From assembly GCA_022578605.1 (NCBI GenBank), contig MU394178.1, forward strand, positions 1-35,000: 35,000 bases of DNA, given 5' to 3'. Position 1 is the first letter of the stretch. Every line of letters starts with the position of its first letter. This document shows, piece by piece, positions 1-11,423 of this stretch. This DNA comes from Camillea tinctor (Eukaryota > Ascomycota > Sordariomycetes > Xylariales > Xylariaceae). Below the pieces are notes generated by a model. It searched no databases. It saw only the letters and a list, made by a program, of their open reading frames with translations, and was not told the DNA's origin. The translations under genes were made by a program, and so were the position numbers.

Positions 1-3000
1 AAAAAAAAATAACTTTTTAAAATAATAAGCTTATAAATTAATAACACGCTAAATATTAATATTTTAAAATTTTTTAAAAAAAAAATAAAGCATTAATTAA
101 AGTTAATATTAAAGCACGTTTTTAAAAAATATTAAAAAATAAAGTAATTAAAAACTTTAATAAATTGCGCTTAATAATTTATAAAAAAAAGTATAGTATT
201 TTAACTAAATAAAAAAGTTAAATTAAAAAATTAAAATTGCTAAACTTTAAAGCTTTTAATATAACTAAAAAGTATATAAAGTAAAAAGCTTAAAAAGCTT
301 ATATTTTTTTTATTTATTAATTAAAAGTAATTTTTAACTATTTAACAGCTGCGCAACATATAAAACTTAATATTAAAAAAGTTAAAGTTTTAAATACTTA
401 AATTTAATAGTAAATAGCTAATAAAAAGTATAATTTTAACTTTATTACTTTTAACTTAAAAAATTTTTACTTATATATATTTATAAATAATTTATTTGCT
501 AATAATAAAAATATAAGTTTATAAATTAGTTACTTTATTATATTAAAAAATAAAAAACCTACAATATAAAATAATAAGTTAAAAATTATAAGTAATATAA
601 TTTACTAATTTTTTATTAAATATAAGCAAATAACGCGTAATATATTTATAAGTAAAATTTATAAAATAGTTTAAAAGTTTAATATTAAATATATAATATA
701 TTAAATATTTAATACGATTATAAACTGCACATTTTACTTAAAAAATTTTTTTATACTTTATATTAACTTATTTTTTTTATATTAATGCCTTGTATAAATA
801 AAAACTACTAATAAAAAAAACTTATAATTAACTTAATAGCTTTATAGCAGTTATATAAAAATTAAAAAATCGATAACATTTAATAAATTTATAAAAGTTA
901 TAACTTAATAAATACAATAATAAAAGCAGCACTTAATAAAGCAATAAAAACGTTAATTAAAAAAAACTAAATTATAATTAAACTAAAAAAATAAGTTAAA
1001 CGAAAAATAATATAATAAGTTTGCAATTTTTTTATAAAAAAAAATAAAGTAAGTAATAATTATATAATAAAAATAAAAAGTTACAATATACTTTATATAT
1101 AAATAAATTACGCTTTTTTACGCAATTTTAATTAAATAGTTCTTTTTTTAAACATAAATATACAACCGTTTTTTACACTTATTATTGCTTTTATTTTTCT
1201 TAATACGTATATTTACCAATATATGTTTACTTTAAAAAAAAGTAAATAAAATTGATTTATTTAATTTTAAATTTTTTAATATAAAAAAGCTTTTTGCAAA
1301 ATTTAGCTATAAATAAAAACGGTTTTGTAAAAAAACCGCTTTATTGTTTAAATAACAAAATATACGCAAATTAAAAAGCGAAATAATCTATAAAGGTTTT
1401 AATAAAGTGGCAGCAGCGCTATATTGTAATAATAATTAAAATAACTATAATAAAGCCATTAAAACATTAAATAAACATTATTTTAAAAATATTAATAATA
1501 AAGCATATTAAAAAGTTTTAAAATGCTAGGTAAAAAAGCTTAAATAAGCCCGTACTTAATTAAAAATAACTAACTATAATAAATACGTATAATTAAAAAA
1601 ATTTAATTATAATATTAGCTAAATAAGCTACTTAAAAAGTTTTATAACGATTTAAAAAATAGTATTAAAAGTAAATAATAAAATAAACTATTAACTTGCT
1701 AATAAATACGAAAATAACAATATTAAACCTAATAAAAATAAAAGTATTAATAAGCTTTAAAGTTTAAAAAATATTGTTTTTATTTTTAATTATTTAAGCT
1801 ATAAAGTTAAATAAATTAAATTGCAATAATAAAAGTAAATTTTATTAATTTTACTATATTTAATATTGCTTTTTTAAACTACTACTAAAAATCTAATTAT
1901 TATTTTTTTAAAATTAAAATAAATAATAAATTAAGTATATAATAATACGTATATAAATTTTTATAAACTTTTTTTTATATTATAAATATTAAAAAAAACG
2001 TAAATATATATATGTTTTAATATGTAAACTATAAATATAATTACAATTAAGTTAGCTATAATAATAATAGTTTGCTAATTATTTTATAAATTATTTTGTA
2101 AATTTAAAAAATTTACTACTAACTATAACGCTAATTATACTAGTTAATTTACGTTATTTTAGCTTTAAATTTATTATATTTATATATTTACTTATATATA
2201 CTTTTTTTATATTATATATTTTATATATGCTTTTTATATCGTAATAGCTTTTTAATTTTTTATAATAAATATTAATAAATTTATTTTGCTTTTTTTTTTT
2301 AATTATATAAAGTTATTTTTATTGTTTATATATATATTAAGGTTAATTTTAATTAGTATATTATTAGTTATATTATTATAGTTTAATAAAAAGTTACATA
2401 TTGCCGCTATTGCATATATTATTTTAATTTAAGTATTAATATATATAAATAAAAATTGCTTAAAAACACAAAAAATACCTTTTTACTGCTTAAACGCTTT
2501 TTTAATTATATTATATAGTTTAAAATGCTTAAAGTTATATAGCTTTTTTTTAATTTTTAACTTTACTTTAACTTTAATAAACTTTTATAAATAATACTGC
2601 ACATTACAATATAAAGTAAGCACTTTTTTTTTACTAGTAAAGCTAACATTTTTTAAAATGTAGTAATTTTTAAAAATTACTAATTAATTAAAATTTATAG
2701 CGTTATTAAAAATTTTAAAATTATTTATAAACTTTTTTTAATTAATTAAAATATATATAAACTTTTTATTAAAATTATATATAGTTAATATATTAATTAA
2801 TATTTTTTCGTAACAGTTAATTTAAGTATTTTGCTAGCTAATAACTTTAATTAAAAAATAAAACTTATTTATAGCACTTAAACAATATATAAAATATAAA
2901 AAAAATTTTAAATTGTTTATAATTTTTAAATAAGTAGTTTAAAAAGTTAGTTTAATATTATTTTTTACTAATATAACTATTAAATTAAATACATTATAAA

Positions 3001-3770
3001 AGTTAATGTATATAATATATAAGCATTTTTTAAACTTTTTAGCTATTATTTTAAATAAAAAGCTTTAAGCTATAATATAAAAAAAAATTGTAAGTTTTTT
3101 ATTAACGTTAATATATTATATACTTTTTAAATTTACGTATATAATTAACTAATTTTATAAAGCTTAATAAGTAAATTTAAATATTTAATATATTTATTAA
3201 AATTGTTTATTACTTTTAAATAATAATTATTATATATATATTAAGCTGTTAGTTTATTTAGTATATATATAACGTTAATATATATACTTAAAAGTAAATG
3301 TTACTATAATTATAGCTATAATAACACTTATATAGCATTATTAAATTTAAAGTAATATATTTATTATTAAGTAGTTATATAAAATACGCTATAATAAAAG
3401 CAATAATAAAAAACTTAAAAAGTATTAAAAAAAAGTTAATTAATTTTTTTAATTAGTTATAAAGCTTTTTTAATAATTATAAAAAAACTTAACTTATATA
3501 AAAACTTATTAAATAGTTTTTAAACTTTTTAAAGCTTAATTAATTAATTTAAAAGTTTAAAAATAAGCTATAAATAGCTTTATTTACAGTAAAATATATA
3601 ACTTAAAATAAAAAAAAGCTAATATTTAATAGCTAATTTACTTATAAAATCTACTTAACTATTTTGCATATATTTATTAAATTAATTAATATAAGGATTT
3701 AGCAGCATTTTTATTAAAAAATCATGTAAAATTTAGCTGCTTTTTTTTAAAAACACTTTATTAAATAAGC
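1..3770. repeat. Extremely AT-rich, RIP-type repeat relic
   Basis: The tract is almost entirely A and T (about 12% G+C in the first line) and has no open reading frame of useful length. TpA is abundant while CpA and TpG are scarce; the remaining C mostly sits in CpT or CpG and the remaining G in ApG or CpG. This is the pattern left when repeat-induced point mutation converts CpA to TpA on both strands of duplicated DNA in ascomycetes. The window starts inside the block, so its left edge is unknown; the right edge near 3770 is sharp. I infer a heavily mutated transposon or transposon cluster, which could also belong to a centromeric or subtelomeric AT-isochore. No transposon family can be recognised because the coding capacity is destroyed. 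Confidence 0.85.
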
Positions 3771-4677
3771 GGCTTGTGGGTAATAAGCATGGTTTTGCTG
3801 AAGTTGCCAAACATCCCCTTAGGCTTTCTTTGGCAAGAGCAAAAGGGGTAAGAGGAGGGAAAGGTTAATTGGTTCTAGCGCGGGCTACGCGGTCACGAGA
3901 GGCATCCGATTTGCCGGTGGACACCCCCAAAGTCGCCAAAGCCCAGCAGGTGAACCTTGTCCAGGAAGAAAATAGCCCCACGTTCTCGGTTCTAATGTTC
4001 TATGCTCTTTCTCTGGCAGTGTCTGGGTTGCTTCTTTTTTTTGCATGTGGTCCCCAATTTTATTAAAAGAAGGTTCAAATCTCGACTTGTTTTTCTATCA
4101 AAGATGGAAATCTCTTTTTCTTTTTCTTTTCCCCACCGGATCTATTCTTTCTTACTTCTTTTTTTATTTCACTTCATTTCTTTAGCTTCTACTTCTACTT
4201 TTACTCTTACTTCGAAACTACAGCTATACAACTTACACTACCTTATGCTGTAGAGAGAACTTCAAAGGTTGTGTTGTTCATGAGAGTAAATAAAACATCG
4301 TCATAACCCCTCCCCCTTTTCTCTCCCTCTCTCTCTCTCCCTCTTATACATAATATCTTTCACCATCTATTTTATTTTATTCTATTTTTTTTCAGGGTCT
4401 TCCTGTTGTCTGTTCTCCACTAAGGTACAGGTTGCATCTACCGAAGCACGGGCAACTCTCTCCGTTAGTAGTTAGCATGAATTAGCTTTGAAAGAGAAAA
4501 AAAAAGTCAACAAGATTGCTCCGACGACGAACACCCTCAACGAATAATAAACCGAAGAGGTGGCCTTAAACCCCGTCGCTTCTACCCGTGCTGCTACCCA
4601 CGCGTAACTTTGACGTTGCAACTCCTTTCATCTCAACTCTGCTACGTCTTTGTTAGCTACGAGCTACACAAGACACA
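3771..4677. other. Upstream region of the phosphotransferase gene
   Basis: Base composition returns abruptly to normal here. The stretch holds a nested inverted repeat at 3793-3844 (listed separately), a CT-rich tract at about 4308-4345 of the kind often found in fungal promoters or leaders, and no convincing gene. A short TTG-initiated frame at 3869-4066 has one hydrophobic segment but no support. I take the 3' part as promoter and 5' leader of the gene starting at 4678. Confidence 0.5.
3793..3844. repeat. Nested inverted repeat (hairpin) at the AT-block edge
   Basis: The outer arms are ttttgct (3793-3799) and agcaaaa (3838-3844). The inner arms are ttgccaaa (3804-3811) and tttggcaa (3829-3836). 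The loop is 17 nt and the internal bulge asymmetric. Fifteen base pairs in 52 nt, immediately next to the RIP tract, could be a transposon-end remnant. Function is unknown. Confidence 0.6.
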
Positions 4678-6192
4678 ATGGCTCCTAATAACAGTAGTAG
4701 GTGTTTACTCCTGCTTCAAAGCCTCAGTCCTTTATACGTCTTGCGCGTAGAAACATGTCACGTCCGTCTCTAACCCCGAGCTTCGCGTCGTGTAGAAAAT
4801 GCCGTTGCTGAGTGTGTCTCGGACGATGCGCTCATCCACCTCCGATCCTACAAGTACTCGGCCGTCGACAAGTCGCCTGTTTCGAACTATATCCTCCGAC
4901 CATACGTATGTGATATCTCCTCCCTCTGCGCCCGAGTCCGCGTCGCCGCCCCCTGAAGGATACAAGTACTGAAAAATTGCAATGTGGTAGTGGAATGCCT
5001 TCGTCGAGCTGCTGCCCCTGTGGCTAGCACCCAATATGGTCACCCTTCTCGGGTTCTGCTTCATCTTGGTCAATGTCGGTTTACTGGTGTTGATCATGCC
5101 AGATCTTGTTGGTCCGGTAAGTAAAGCAGTGTTTTCTATATAGCTTGGACTAACCCCTATCTATGCAAAACTCAGGGTCCGTCGTGGTTATATCTCAGCT
5201 TCGCCTTCGGCCTTTTTATGTACCAGACTATGGATAATGTCGATGGAAAGCAAGCCCGGCGCACAGGCACGTCGAGCGGATTAGGCGAGCTATTCGACCA
5301 CGGCATCGATTCGCTGAACTGCACCATGGGAAGTCTTCTCGAGACCGCCGCAATGGCCCTGGGCACCTCCAAATCAGGGGTTTTCACTGCCCTAGTTCCT
5401 TGCCTGCCCATGTTCTTCTCAACCTGGGAGACGTACCATACTCATACCCTGTATTTGGGTTATTTCAACGGCCCTACCGAGGGTATCCTCATTGCTTGCA
5501 GTGTTATGGCTATCTCCGGTATCTACGGTCCGGGTATCTGGACGGAGAGAATCGTGGACCTCGTGGGCGAAGGAAACCTCTTTGGCTTTAACCAGCTGGT
5601 TGGCGACTATTCAATCCGTGACATCTGGATCGCTGTGATCGTCGGCTCGCTCGTCCTCGGTCACATGCCATTCTGTGTTATCAATGTGGTCAAGGCGCGA
5701 CGGAGAAACAACCTCCCTGTCTTGCCGGTATTCCTCGAGTGGATCCCTATGGCCGTCTATACCTTCTCGATCGGCGCATGGCTATACTCGCCCTACTCGA
5801 CTCTTAGAAGCGAAAACCACTTGGTGCTCTTTTGTTTTACCATGTCCTTCGTCTTCGGTCGTATGACGACCAAAATGATCCTAGCCCACCTAACGCGCCA
5901 GCCATTCCCATACTGGACCGTCATGCTCATCCCACTAGTCGGCGGCGCTGTGCTCGGCAACCTGCCGCGAATCGGACTTCCGGCTATCTCGGCACAGGCT
6001 GAACACATGTACCTATGGGCCTACTTCTTCTTCGCCCTAGTCGTATACTTCCGTTGGGCATTCCTTGTTACGAATAGCATTTGCAACTTTCTAGGCATCA
6101 ACTGCCTCACTATCCCCTACGAGAAGCAGGTCGAGAACCAGAGAAAATTAGAGGAGAGCAAGGCTGTGGCAAACGGAAAGAAGGCGCAGTAA
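4678..6192 (+). CDS. EPT1: sn-1,2-diacylglycerol choline/ethanolamine phosphotransferase
   Basis: This integral membrane enzyme of the Kennedy pathway transfers phosphocholine or phosphoethanolamine from the CDP-alcohol to diacylglycerol, making PC or PE in ER/Golgi membranes. Proposed exons are 4678-4696, 4796-4905, 4991-5116 and 5176-6192, giving 423 aa, close to the roughly 390-410 aa of yeast Cpt1/Ept1. Introns have donors gtaggt, gtatgt and gtaagt, branch points such as ctaac, and AG acceptors; the joins keep one frame. The CDP-alcohol phosphotransferase signature DGx2ARx8Gx3Dx3D is complete: D108, G109, A112, R113, G122, D126, D130. Multiple hydrophobic segments follow, and the C-terminus is Lys-rich. 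The start ATG has a good context (acacaATGG). The first exon codes only six residues plus one base and is the least certain part. Sequence alone cannot settle choline versus ethanolamine preference, so the symbol is a family label. Confidence 0.93.
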
Positions 6193-7911
6193 GGTGCTTT
6201 TATTCTTTGCCATTCTGTCCCACGAGTGTTGCGTATAGGTGTTGGATGCACCGGTTATAGACATGCACGCCCCTCCAGCAATTACCACCCCATTCATCCA
6301 TCCATTGTATAAAGCATATAATAGAAAACACACAGCCCCATGTAAAGAATAGGGGAAGAGAAATAGAAAGAGGGGACGGAGCTCCCCGCGCGCTGAATTC
6401 CTATATCATATTTATCGGCTAATGCTAGTATAATAAAGTAGACAGAAAAGGAGGGGGGGTCATGACAGGGGTCATTGGTCTTTTTTCATTGGTTAACTCA
6501 TCCTCCTGTCCCTCTCCTTTTTTCCTATTCCCCCCCATGGCATTATAAGCATAACGTGGGCGTTTGTTTTTGTCTGCTTTTGGAGGGGAGAGAAAATATT
6601 TCGAAGGGAGGGAAGGGACGAGATGGGAGCGGGATGAAAAAAAAAGAGAGATTAAAAAAAGGTGGTTTGGGTGGTGCACTTGTTGGGTTGGGAGATTCGG
6701 AGTTGGAGATGGATAGACGGGAAGGGAGAGGCGACAGAAGGACGGTGATAGACAAAATATATAAATGAATAGCGTTGCGTCGTTTAGGTGTATACATCGC
6801 ATGCCCATCACACATTCATTGTGCGTTTCCCTATTCATGAAAGTGCCCGTAAGGAAGTCCTAGTTTGTGATAGTGAATAGGATAGTAGTGAGCAAGAAGA
6901 ACGGGAAAGGGGGCGGGGGATGATAGGGGTTGTAAGTCGAGAAAAAGTGCGTGAAGTTGAACTACAGGGATAATCAACCTATGCATGTTTCTTCTTGGCC
7001 GCTGAACACAATATTAATCAATGACCGAACGAACGCAATTCCAAACATTGAATCTATAGATTTGATATCTTTGCTATTACTTATACTTCCATACCGTGAC
7101 ACTCTACGTTCAAACGACCTGCCCTTAAGTGCAGAAGAACACTGGGGGTTAGCTTCACTGATATCTATAACACAAAAACGAACGTAAGCATAGTTTTAAG
7201 CAGGCAGATTTATATCCCATTACGCATTACCCATTCTCAGTCCCGCCCTCTCCTTTCCCCTGCTTTTCCCCCTATCCGCCCCCTAAAATGTTTTTTTTTA
7301 ACGACCACATGTTTTTTTTCACCATTATATACACAAATCGGTTCATAGATATATATATATACGTTCCCATAACAAACTACACTTTTTCCTTGATCCTCTT
7401 TTCTTTTACTGAGCAACCTCCAAACCTAGAACCTGAACCGTATCCCTATTTAAAAAAGACAAAGTACATAACCACATAGCATCGCGACGCCGTAAAACTC
7501 CTCCATAGTGAAAAGAAGAAGAAGAAAAAAAAGCAATATCCCCACTCCCTCGCGCCCCTATCCTCATAAGATACTAAGATGTAATCCCTAGCAGGTACCC
7601 CCTTTTCCCGTTCTCCTTTGTCATGCATGTGTATTTCCCATTTATCAGTCCTCGGGGTGGTTAAGCAGGCGAGTATAGAAATCAAGGGCACTTGGGACAC
7701 GAACGAACGTTAAGACATCCACCCAATAATTTGGGGCTAAGAAAGTCTTTCGTAGAAAATTGAAAACTGGCACGGATATGTTTCGCTCGAGCTCTGTCTG
7801 TCCCTCCTTAACCTTCCTTTCCAATCCCAATTTTCACATGTCTGACTTCCTGGTAATGCAATCTGATATTCCGTGGTTCCCAGCACCTAATCTCTCCAAC
7901 CAAATTCCCTT
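6193..7911. other. Convergent intergenic region, no gene seen
   Basis: This lies between the 3' ends of the phosphotransferase (+) and the LMBD1-type gene (-). It contains purine-rich low-complexity sequence around 6590-6740 and T/C-rich runs around 7240-7420. Open frames here are short, low-complexity and mutually overlapping on both strands. It presumably holds the two 3' UTRs. Confidence 0.6.
6432..6437 (+). terminator. Possible poly(A) signal of the phosphotransferase gene
   Basis: A canonical AATAAA lies about 240 nt after the stop codon. Fungal poly(A) signals are loose, so this is only a candidate. Confidence 0.3.
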
Positions 7912-9708
7912 CTACCTACGATTCCCACTCGAGCTCGACCCGGTTCCGTAATCAGCGCCGTTGTCGGTATTCTTCTTCGCCCGGCCTGTGATGTCCTGCC
8001 AGCTAGCGCCGAACCGGCGACCTGTGGCCTGCAGCAGGCCCTCCTCCTCGTCGGCCTCGGCATCCGAATCGAGATCGCTGAGGTCGAGCTTGGGGGCGCG
8101 GAAGAGTGAGGTCAGGAGAACGATGAGGAAGACGCCGAGGAAGGCGAACTGTGCCCAGAAGTCCACAGCACCGAACACAGGCCAGTTGAGCGTCACTCGG
8201 TTCAGGAACGTTGACATGACCGTCGGTGTGCACACTTGCACGGTGCCGTGGGACTCGGCCCACTCGGAGCACGGCTTGACGGCGTCGGGGTGCCCGCGAC
8301 AGTCGGGTTGCGCAAAGGGGTGGCGCGGCTGTAGATCACAGAAGGTTTGCGTGCCGTAGCTAGCATATTGCGGGGCAACCATCATGGCCATGGAGTAATT
8401 TATAGCCAGCATGATGAGGGCCAACATGACGGTGGTCATGAGCAGCGCCTGGGGTGCGGTCCGGCCCTTGCGAATACTAAAGATGGGGACCCACAGGAAG
8501 CGGATACCGATGGTGGCGATCCCTGAGATGGAGCTGCTGAAGAACAGGAGGACGAGCGAGGCCATTAGGACATAGTCGATGGGGAAGGCTTTGGCTGTCT
8601 GCACAAAGATCCAGTTGATGGGCTGGAAGATATTGATATGGGCGAGGATGTAGCCGCAGTGTTGTTTGCAGACAGAGTTGACGGCTTTATCAATACCGGT
8701 AATCAGCATAGAAACCCAGACTAGGACAGCGAGAAGAATGATGATGATGCCCCCGATGAGCTTGATGGGCCGGAAAATAGCACAGAATTTGGACCAGGCC
8801 TTCACTACCGAACTCCTGCCCTCCCCTTGAGCTTCGGCCGCAAGCCGTTCCCGCCGCACCAATGTCCGCTCCTCGCGGGCAAGAGCCTCGAGCTCACGCC
8901 GGTCCTTGGTCGACATCCCCTCTGAACGGCCAGCATTGCGCATCTCCAGTTGTCTTTGGCGCTCCCGGTTTTGCTCTAGCTGCGAAGCCATGTTCTCGGA
9001 TAGCTGCGGGGCGGAGACAGATGGGGCGGACTTAATAAAGGACACGGGGAAGAGGGCTAGACCAGCAGCGGTATAGAGAATGTAGATCAGGGTCCCCAGA
9101 GTGATCAGAAGACCCAGGGCAAAGGTCAAGGCCTTCTCGGTATGGTCCTCGTCGAGGAGTCGCTTGAAAAAGTCGAGGTCCAGATGCTTGCCACCACGAT
9201 CGCCGGCTGCAGGCACAAAAAAGCCGATCAAGAAGATGATGACAACCAGAAATACAAAAGCAATGGTGTACTTAAAAGCGCCCCATAGGCGGGTCCCCAG
9301 GGTCTGGTTCCCCTCCTGCTCCTCCACCTCATCGTATTCCTCGTACCAGAAGTAGGAGAAAGGGATGACAACGAGACATAGCAGGGCATCGAAGGTGTAT
9401 AGCGAGTAGTAGACGATCTTGAGGGTCAAGAGGATATTCCGGACTCGTTCGGGCGTGGCCCAGCTCTTCTTGACGCCGAGGGCAGCGGAGGTGGTGGAGG
9501 AGACAAGGGCGATGTCGACGGGGAGCAAAAGGACGGTAGCGAGAAGGGCGGTGAGACTGATGATGGCGACGGTGCTGACAACTGCCGATCTATCGCGTGG
9601 GGTTTGCCAAGTGAATGTCGTGACGGTGGCAGCGATCAGGGCGAGGACGACGGCGACGGCGTAAGCTACCCAGATCAAGGAGATCTGGACGTAGCCAGCA
9701 GAAGCCAT
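7912..9708 (-). CDS. LMBR1-family membrane protein (lysosomal cobalamin transporter-like, LMBD1)
   Basis: A single uninterrupted exon codes for 598 aa. The start is set at the ATG at 9708 ([10 protein letters not shown]); an in-frame ATG at 9768 would only add a Phe-rich stretch. About nine hydrophobic segments can be seen, near residues 10-32, 44-66, 93-118, 143-166, 197-220, 318-340, 378-400, 420-445 and 535-557. A long charged, coiled-coil-like loop lies at about 245-315, as in the LMBR1 fold. In animals LMBD1 works with ABCD4 to export cobalamin from lysosomes; fungal members carry the name by homology, and what they move is not known. The acidic tail contains EEEGLL, matching the [DE]xxxL[LI] dileucine signal for vacuolar/lysosomal sorting, which fits a vacuolar membrane location (inference). 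It is the only intronless gene of the six. It is divergently arranged with the CYP505 gene. Confidence 0.92.
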   Translation of the reverse strand: MASAGYVQISLIWVAYAVAVVLALIAATVTTFTWQTPRDRSAVVSTVAIISLTALLATVLLLPVDIALVSSTTSAALGVKKSWATPERVRNILLTLKIVYYSLYTFDALLCLVVIPFSYFWYEEYDEVEEQEGNQTLGTRLWGAFKYTIAFVFLVVIIFLIGFFVPAAGDRGGKHLDLDFFKRLLDEDHTEKALTFALGLLITLGTLIYILYTAAGLALFPVSFIKSAPSVSAPQLSENMASQLEQNRERQRQLEMRNAGRSEGMSTKDRRELEALAREERTLVRRERLAAEAQGEGRSSVVKAWSKFCAIFRPIKLIGGIIIILLAVLVWVSMLITGIDKAVNSVCKQHCGYILAHINIFQPINWIFVQTAKAFPIDYVLMASLVLLFFSSSISGIATIGIRFLWVPIFSIRKGRTAPQALLMTTVMLALIMLAINYSMAMMVAPQYASYGTQTFCDLQPRHPFAQPDCRGHPDAVKPCSEWAESHGTVQVCTPTVMSTFLNRVTLNWPVFGAVDFWAQFAFLGVFLIVLLTSLFRAPKLDLSDLDSDAEADEEEGLLQATGRRFGASWQDITGRAKKNTDNGADYGTGSSSSGNRR

Positions 9709-9922
9709 TTTAAGAAAAAAGAAAAAAAAAAGGAGGGATAATATAGAAATGGAATAAAGGTAAAGCAAATCAGTTAATTGGTTATGTGGTATTTATCGTG
9801 TTGTTATTTGTTGATGTTGTCGTCGTTGTGTGGTTATGGGTAGTGCCGGGCGGGTTGTTGATGATGAAGAGGATTGGAATGTTGCATGATTTAGATTTAC
9901 TTTTCCTAACTGACATAACTTA

Positions 9923-9943
9923 ACCTAGGTAGAGTACCTAGGT
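9923..9943. repeat. Two ACCTAGGT palindromes 13 bp apart
   Basis: The octamer occurs at 9923-9930 and 9936-9943. It is part of a family of six intergenic copies in this window (others at 10752, 20574, 22728 and 28662). Confidence 0.8.
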
Positions 9944-10751
9944 ATTACGCTAAAAAAAGAGTTAAGGTTCGTTTCGTAATGAGAGAAAGATGATGACGTA
10001 CAGATGAAACCATAGCTTCATAAATGCATAAACCCCCCCAATGTTCCTTTTATTCAACATCCGAATTACTCCGTAGTAATTTAATTATGCTACAAACCAT
10101 TGATTCTTCTATCCCCTGGTCATCCCAGACTTCTCCCTCTCAACCTTAAATTGGAGATATCAGCGAAGCCATACCAGTACATACTACTAATATCAATACT
10201 AATTGTTAACAATAATACCAAATTCGAAAAACGATCCGTTGTGTAGAATGCATGCATGTATTGACATAGTGAAAATATAATAAAACCAATTAGATACAGC
10301 TTATCCTATCCTATCCAACGTTGGACGATGACTTCTAGAATTTATTTGCGTTACATCAATTGTCAAGTGTCCAAAGTCATGATTCATATATTCCTCTTTC
10401 TATATATAGGTGTGTAAGAGTTAATTGGTCCCAAATGTTAAACGCTAGGCAATAGTTGATTCTTTACAACTACACAGTCGTCCAATCAAAGAAAGGGGAA
10501 AGAGATAACAAAAAGCAGATCTTGAAAAGATCAGCCGTTCCCTGTGTACGTATGCACCCTCTTAGCGGAACAACTAACACGATGCTAAAGCCTAAGGTTA
10601 TAAGTATACCTGACATACTTAAGTAGTAATACTAATGCTCTTATTCCGCGCTTCGTCCGACTAGAATCGGGATAACTAAATACGCCGCTACCCAGAATTT
10701 CGAAATGTTGCACTAAGAATTTGTCAGTATAGAAGAGATAACCTAATAACT

Positions 10752-10773
10752 ACCTAGGTAGGTATATACCTAC
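10752..10773. repeat. ACCTAGGT overlapping a 16-nt perfect palindrome
   Basis: ACCTAGGT at 10752-10759 runs directly into GTAGGTATATACCTAC at 10758-10773, which equals its own reverse complement. It sits about 750 bp upstream of the CYP505 start. Confidence 0.8.
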
Positions 10774-10927
10774 ATATATATACATATACATGAGAATTAT
10801 AGATACTATTGGATATATCCATCTTAAGAACGTCAACAACAAAAGTCTCATGTATTTACATAGGCTAATAGAATCCCCATAACCCATGCCGGCAACGACC
10901 AGAATCTTAGTGAACGGTCATTATGTA

Positions 10928-10959
10928 TAGCTACCGCTAACTCTTTAGCGGCATAGCTA
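10928..10959. repeat. Strong hairpin upstream of CYP505
   Basis: Arms tagcta+ccgctaa (10928-10940) pair with ttagcgg+tagcta (10945-10951 and 10954-10959). The loop is a 4-nt ctct and the bulge a 2-nt ca. Function is unknown. Confidence 0.7.
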
Positions 10960-11130
10960 AGAGTATCATAGGAGACCATCACTCGTAGGTTGGTCATTAG
11001 TTCGGCATATCTCTTAGTGACAAGTAATGATCAGATATACCGCGGGAAAACACAAGGGTACTTGAAAAAAGAAAGGGGGCTCGGCTCTAAAAGTTTCCTG
11101 TTTTCGTAGTCTTGCTTGTGTTATTACCAG

Positions 11131-11151
11131 TATCTAATTAATTATTAGATA
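11131..11151. repeat. 8-bp stem, 5-nt loop inverted repeat
   Basis: tatctaat (11131-11138) and attagata (11144-11151) are perfect complements around a taatt loop. The stem is AT-rich and weak, about 370 nt before the CYP505 start. Confidence 0.6.
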
Positions 11152-11416
11152 GTTCGTTGACCGGCGCGGAAACGGTTCCTGTAGCATGGCCTGGCAAGAC
11201 GGAGAGAATATTATCACCATAGCCGAACCGAATCTAACACCGGTCTCCGTCCCTGTCCCATTCCCGTCCCCGTCCCCACTTCTGAGACGGCGCCCGCGGA
11301 TAGCGTGTGAGAGGAGGATCAAGAACCAACAGAACAAAGTAAAGGGTAATAAGTTAAACAAGACACCTATACAATGGACTAATATTTACGCCGATTCCAC
11401 TGACAAATATGTAACA

Positions 11417-11423
11417 TATAAAG
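11417..11423 (+). promoter_or_regulatory. Candidate TATA element of CYP505
   Basis: TATAAAG lies 94 nt upstream of the ATG at 11517. Spacing is plausible for a short leader, but no transcript start is known. Confidence 0.35.

Noticed and set aside
1..3770. Mitochondrial insertion or naming a specific transposon family for the AT block
   Set aside because: No mitochondrial gene or conserved transposase/RT motif can be read, and the CpA-specific depletion favours RIP; the decay is too deep to assign a family by eye.
3869..4066. 65-codon frame with a hydrophobic segment
   Set aside because: It begins with TTG, has no recognisable domain and lies in a probable promoter region.
4701..4795. Alternative first-intron donor at gtgttt (4701) in the phosphotransferase
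   Set aside because: It would break the reading frame into exon 2; the donor gtaggt at 4697 keeps frame and gives the same acceptor.
9709..9768. Upstream extension of the LMBD1-type protein to the ATG at 9768
   Set aside because: It would add a Phe-rich, low-complexity stretch from an A/T run; the family begins near MASAGY.
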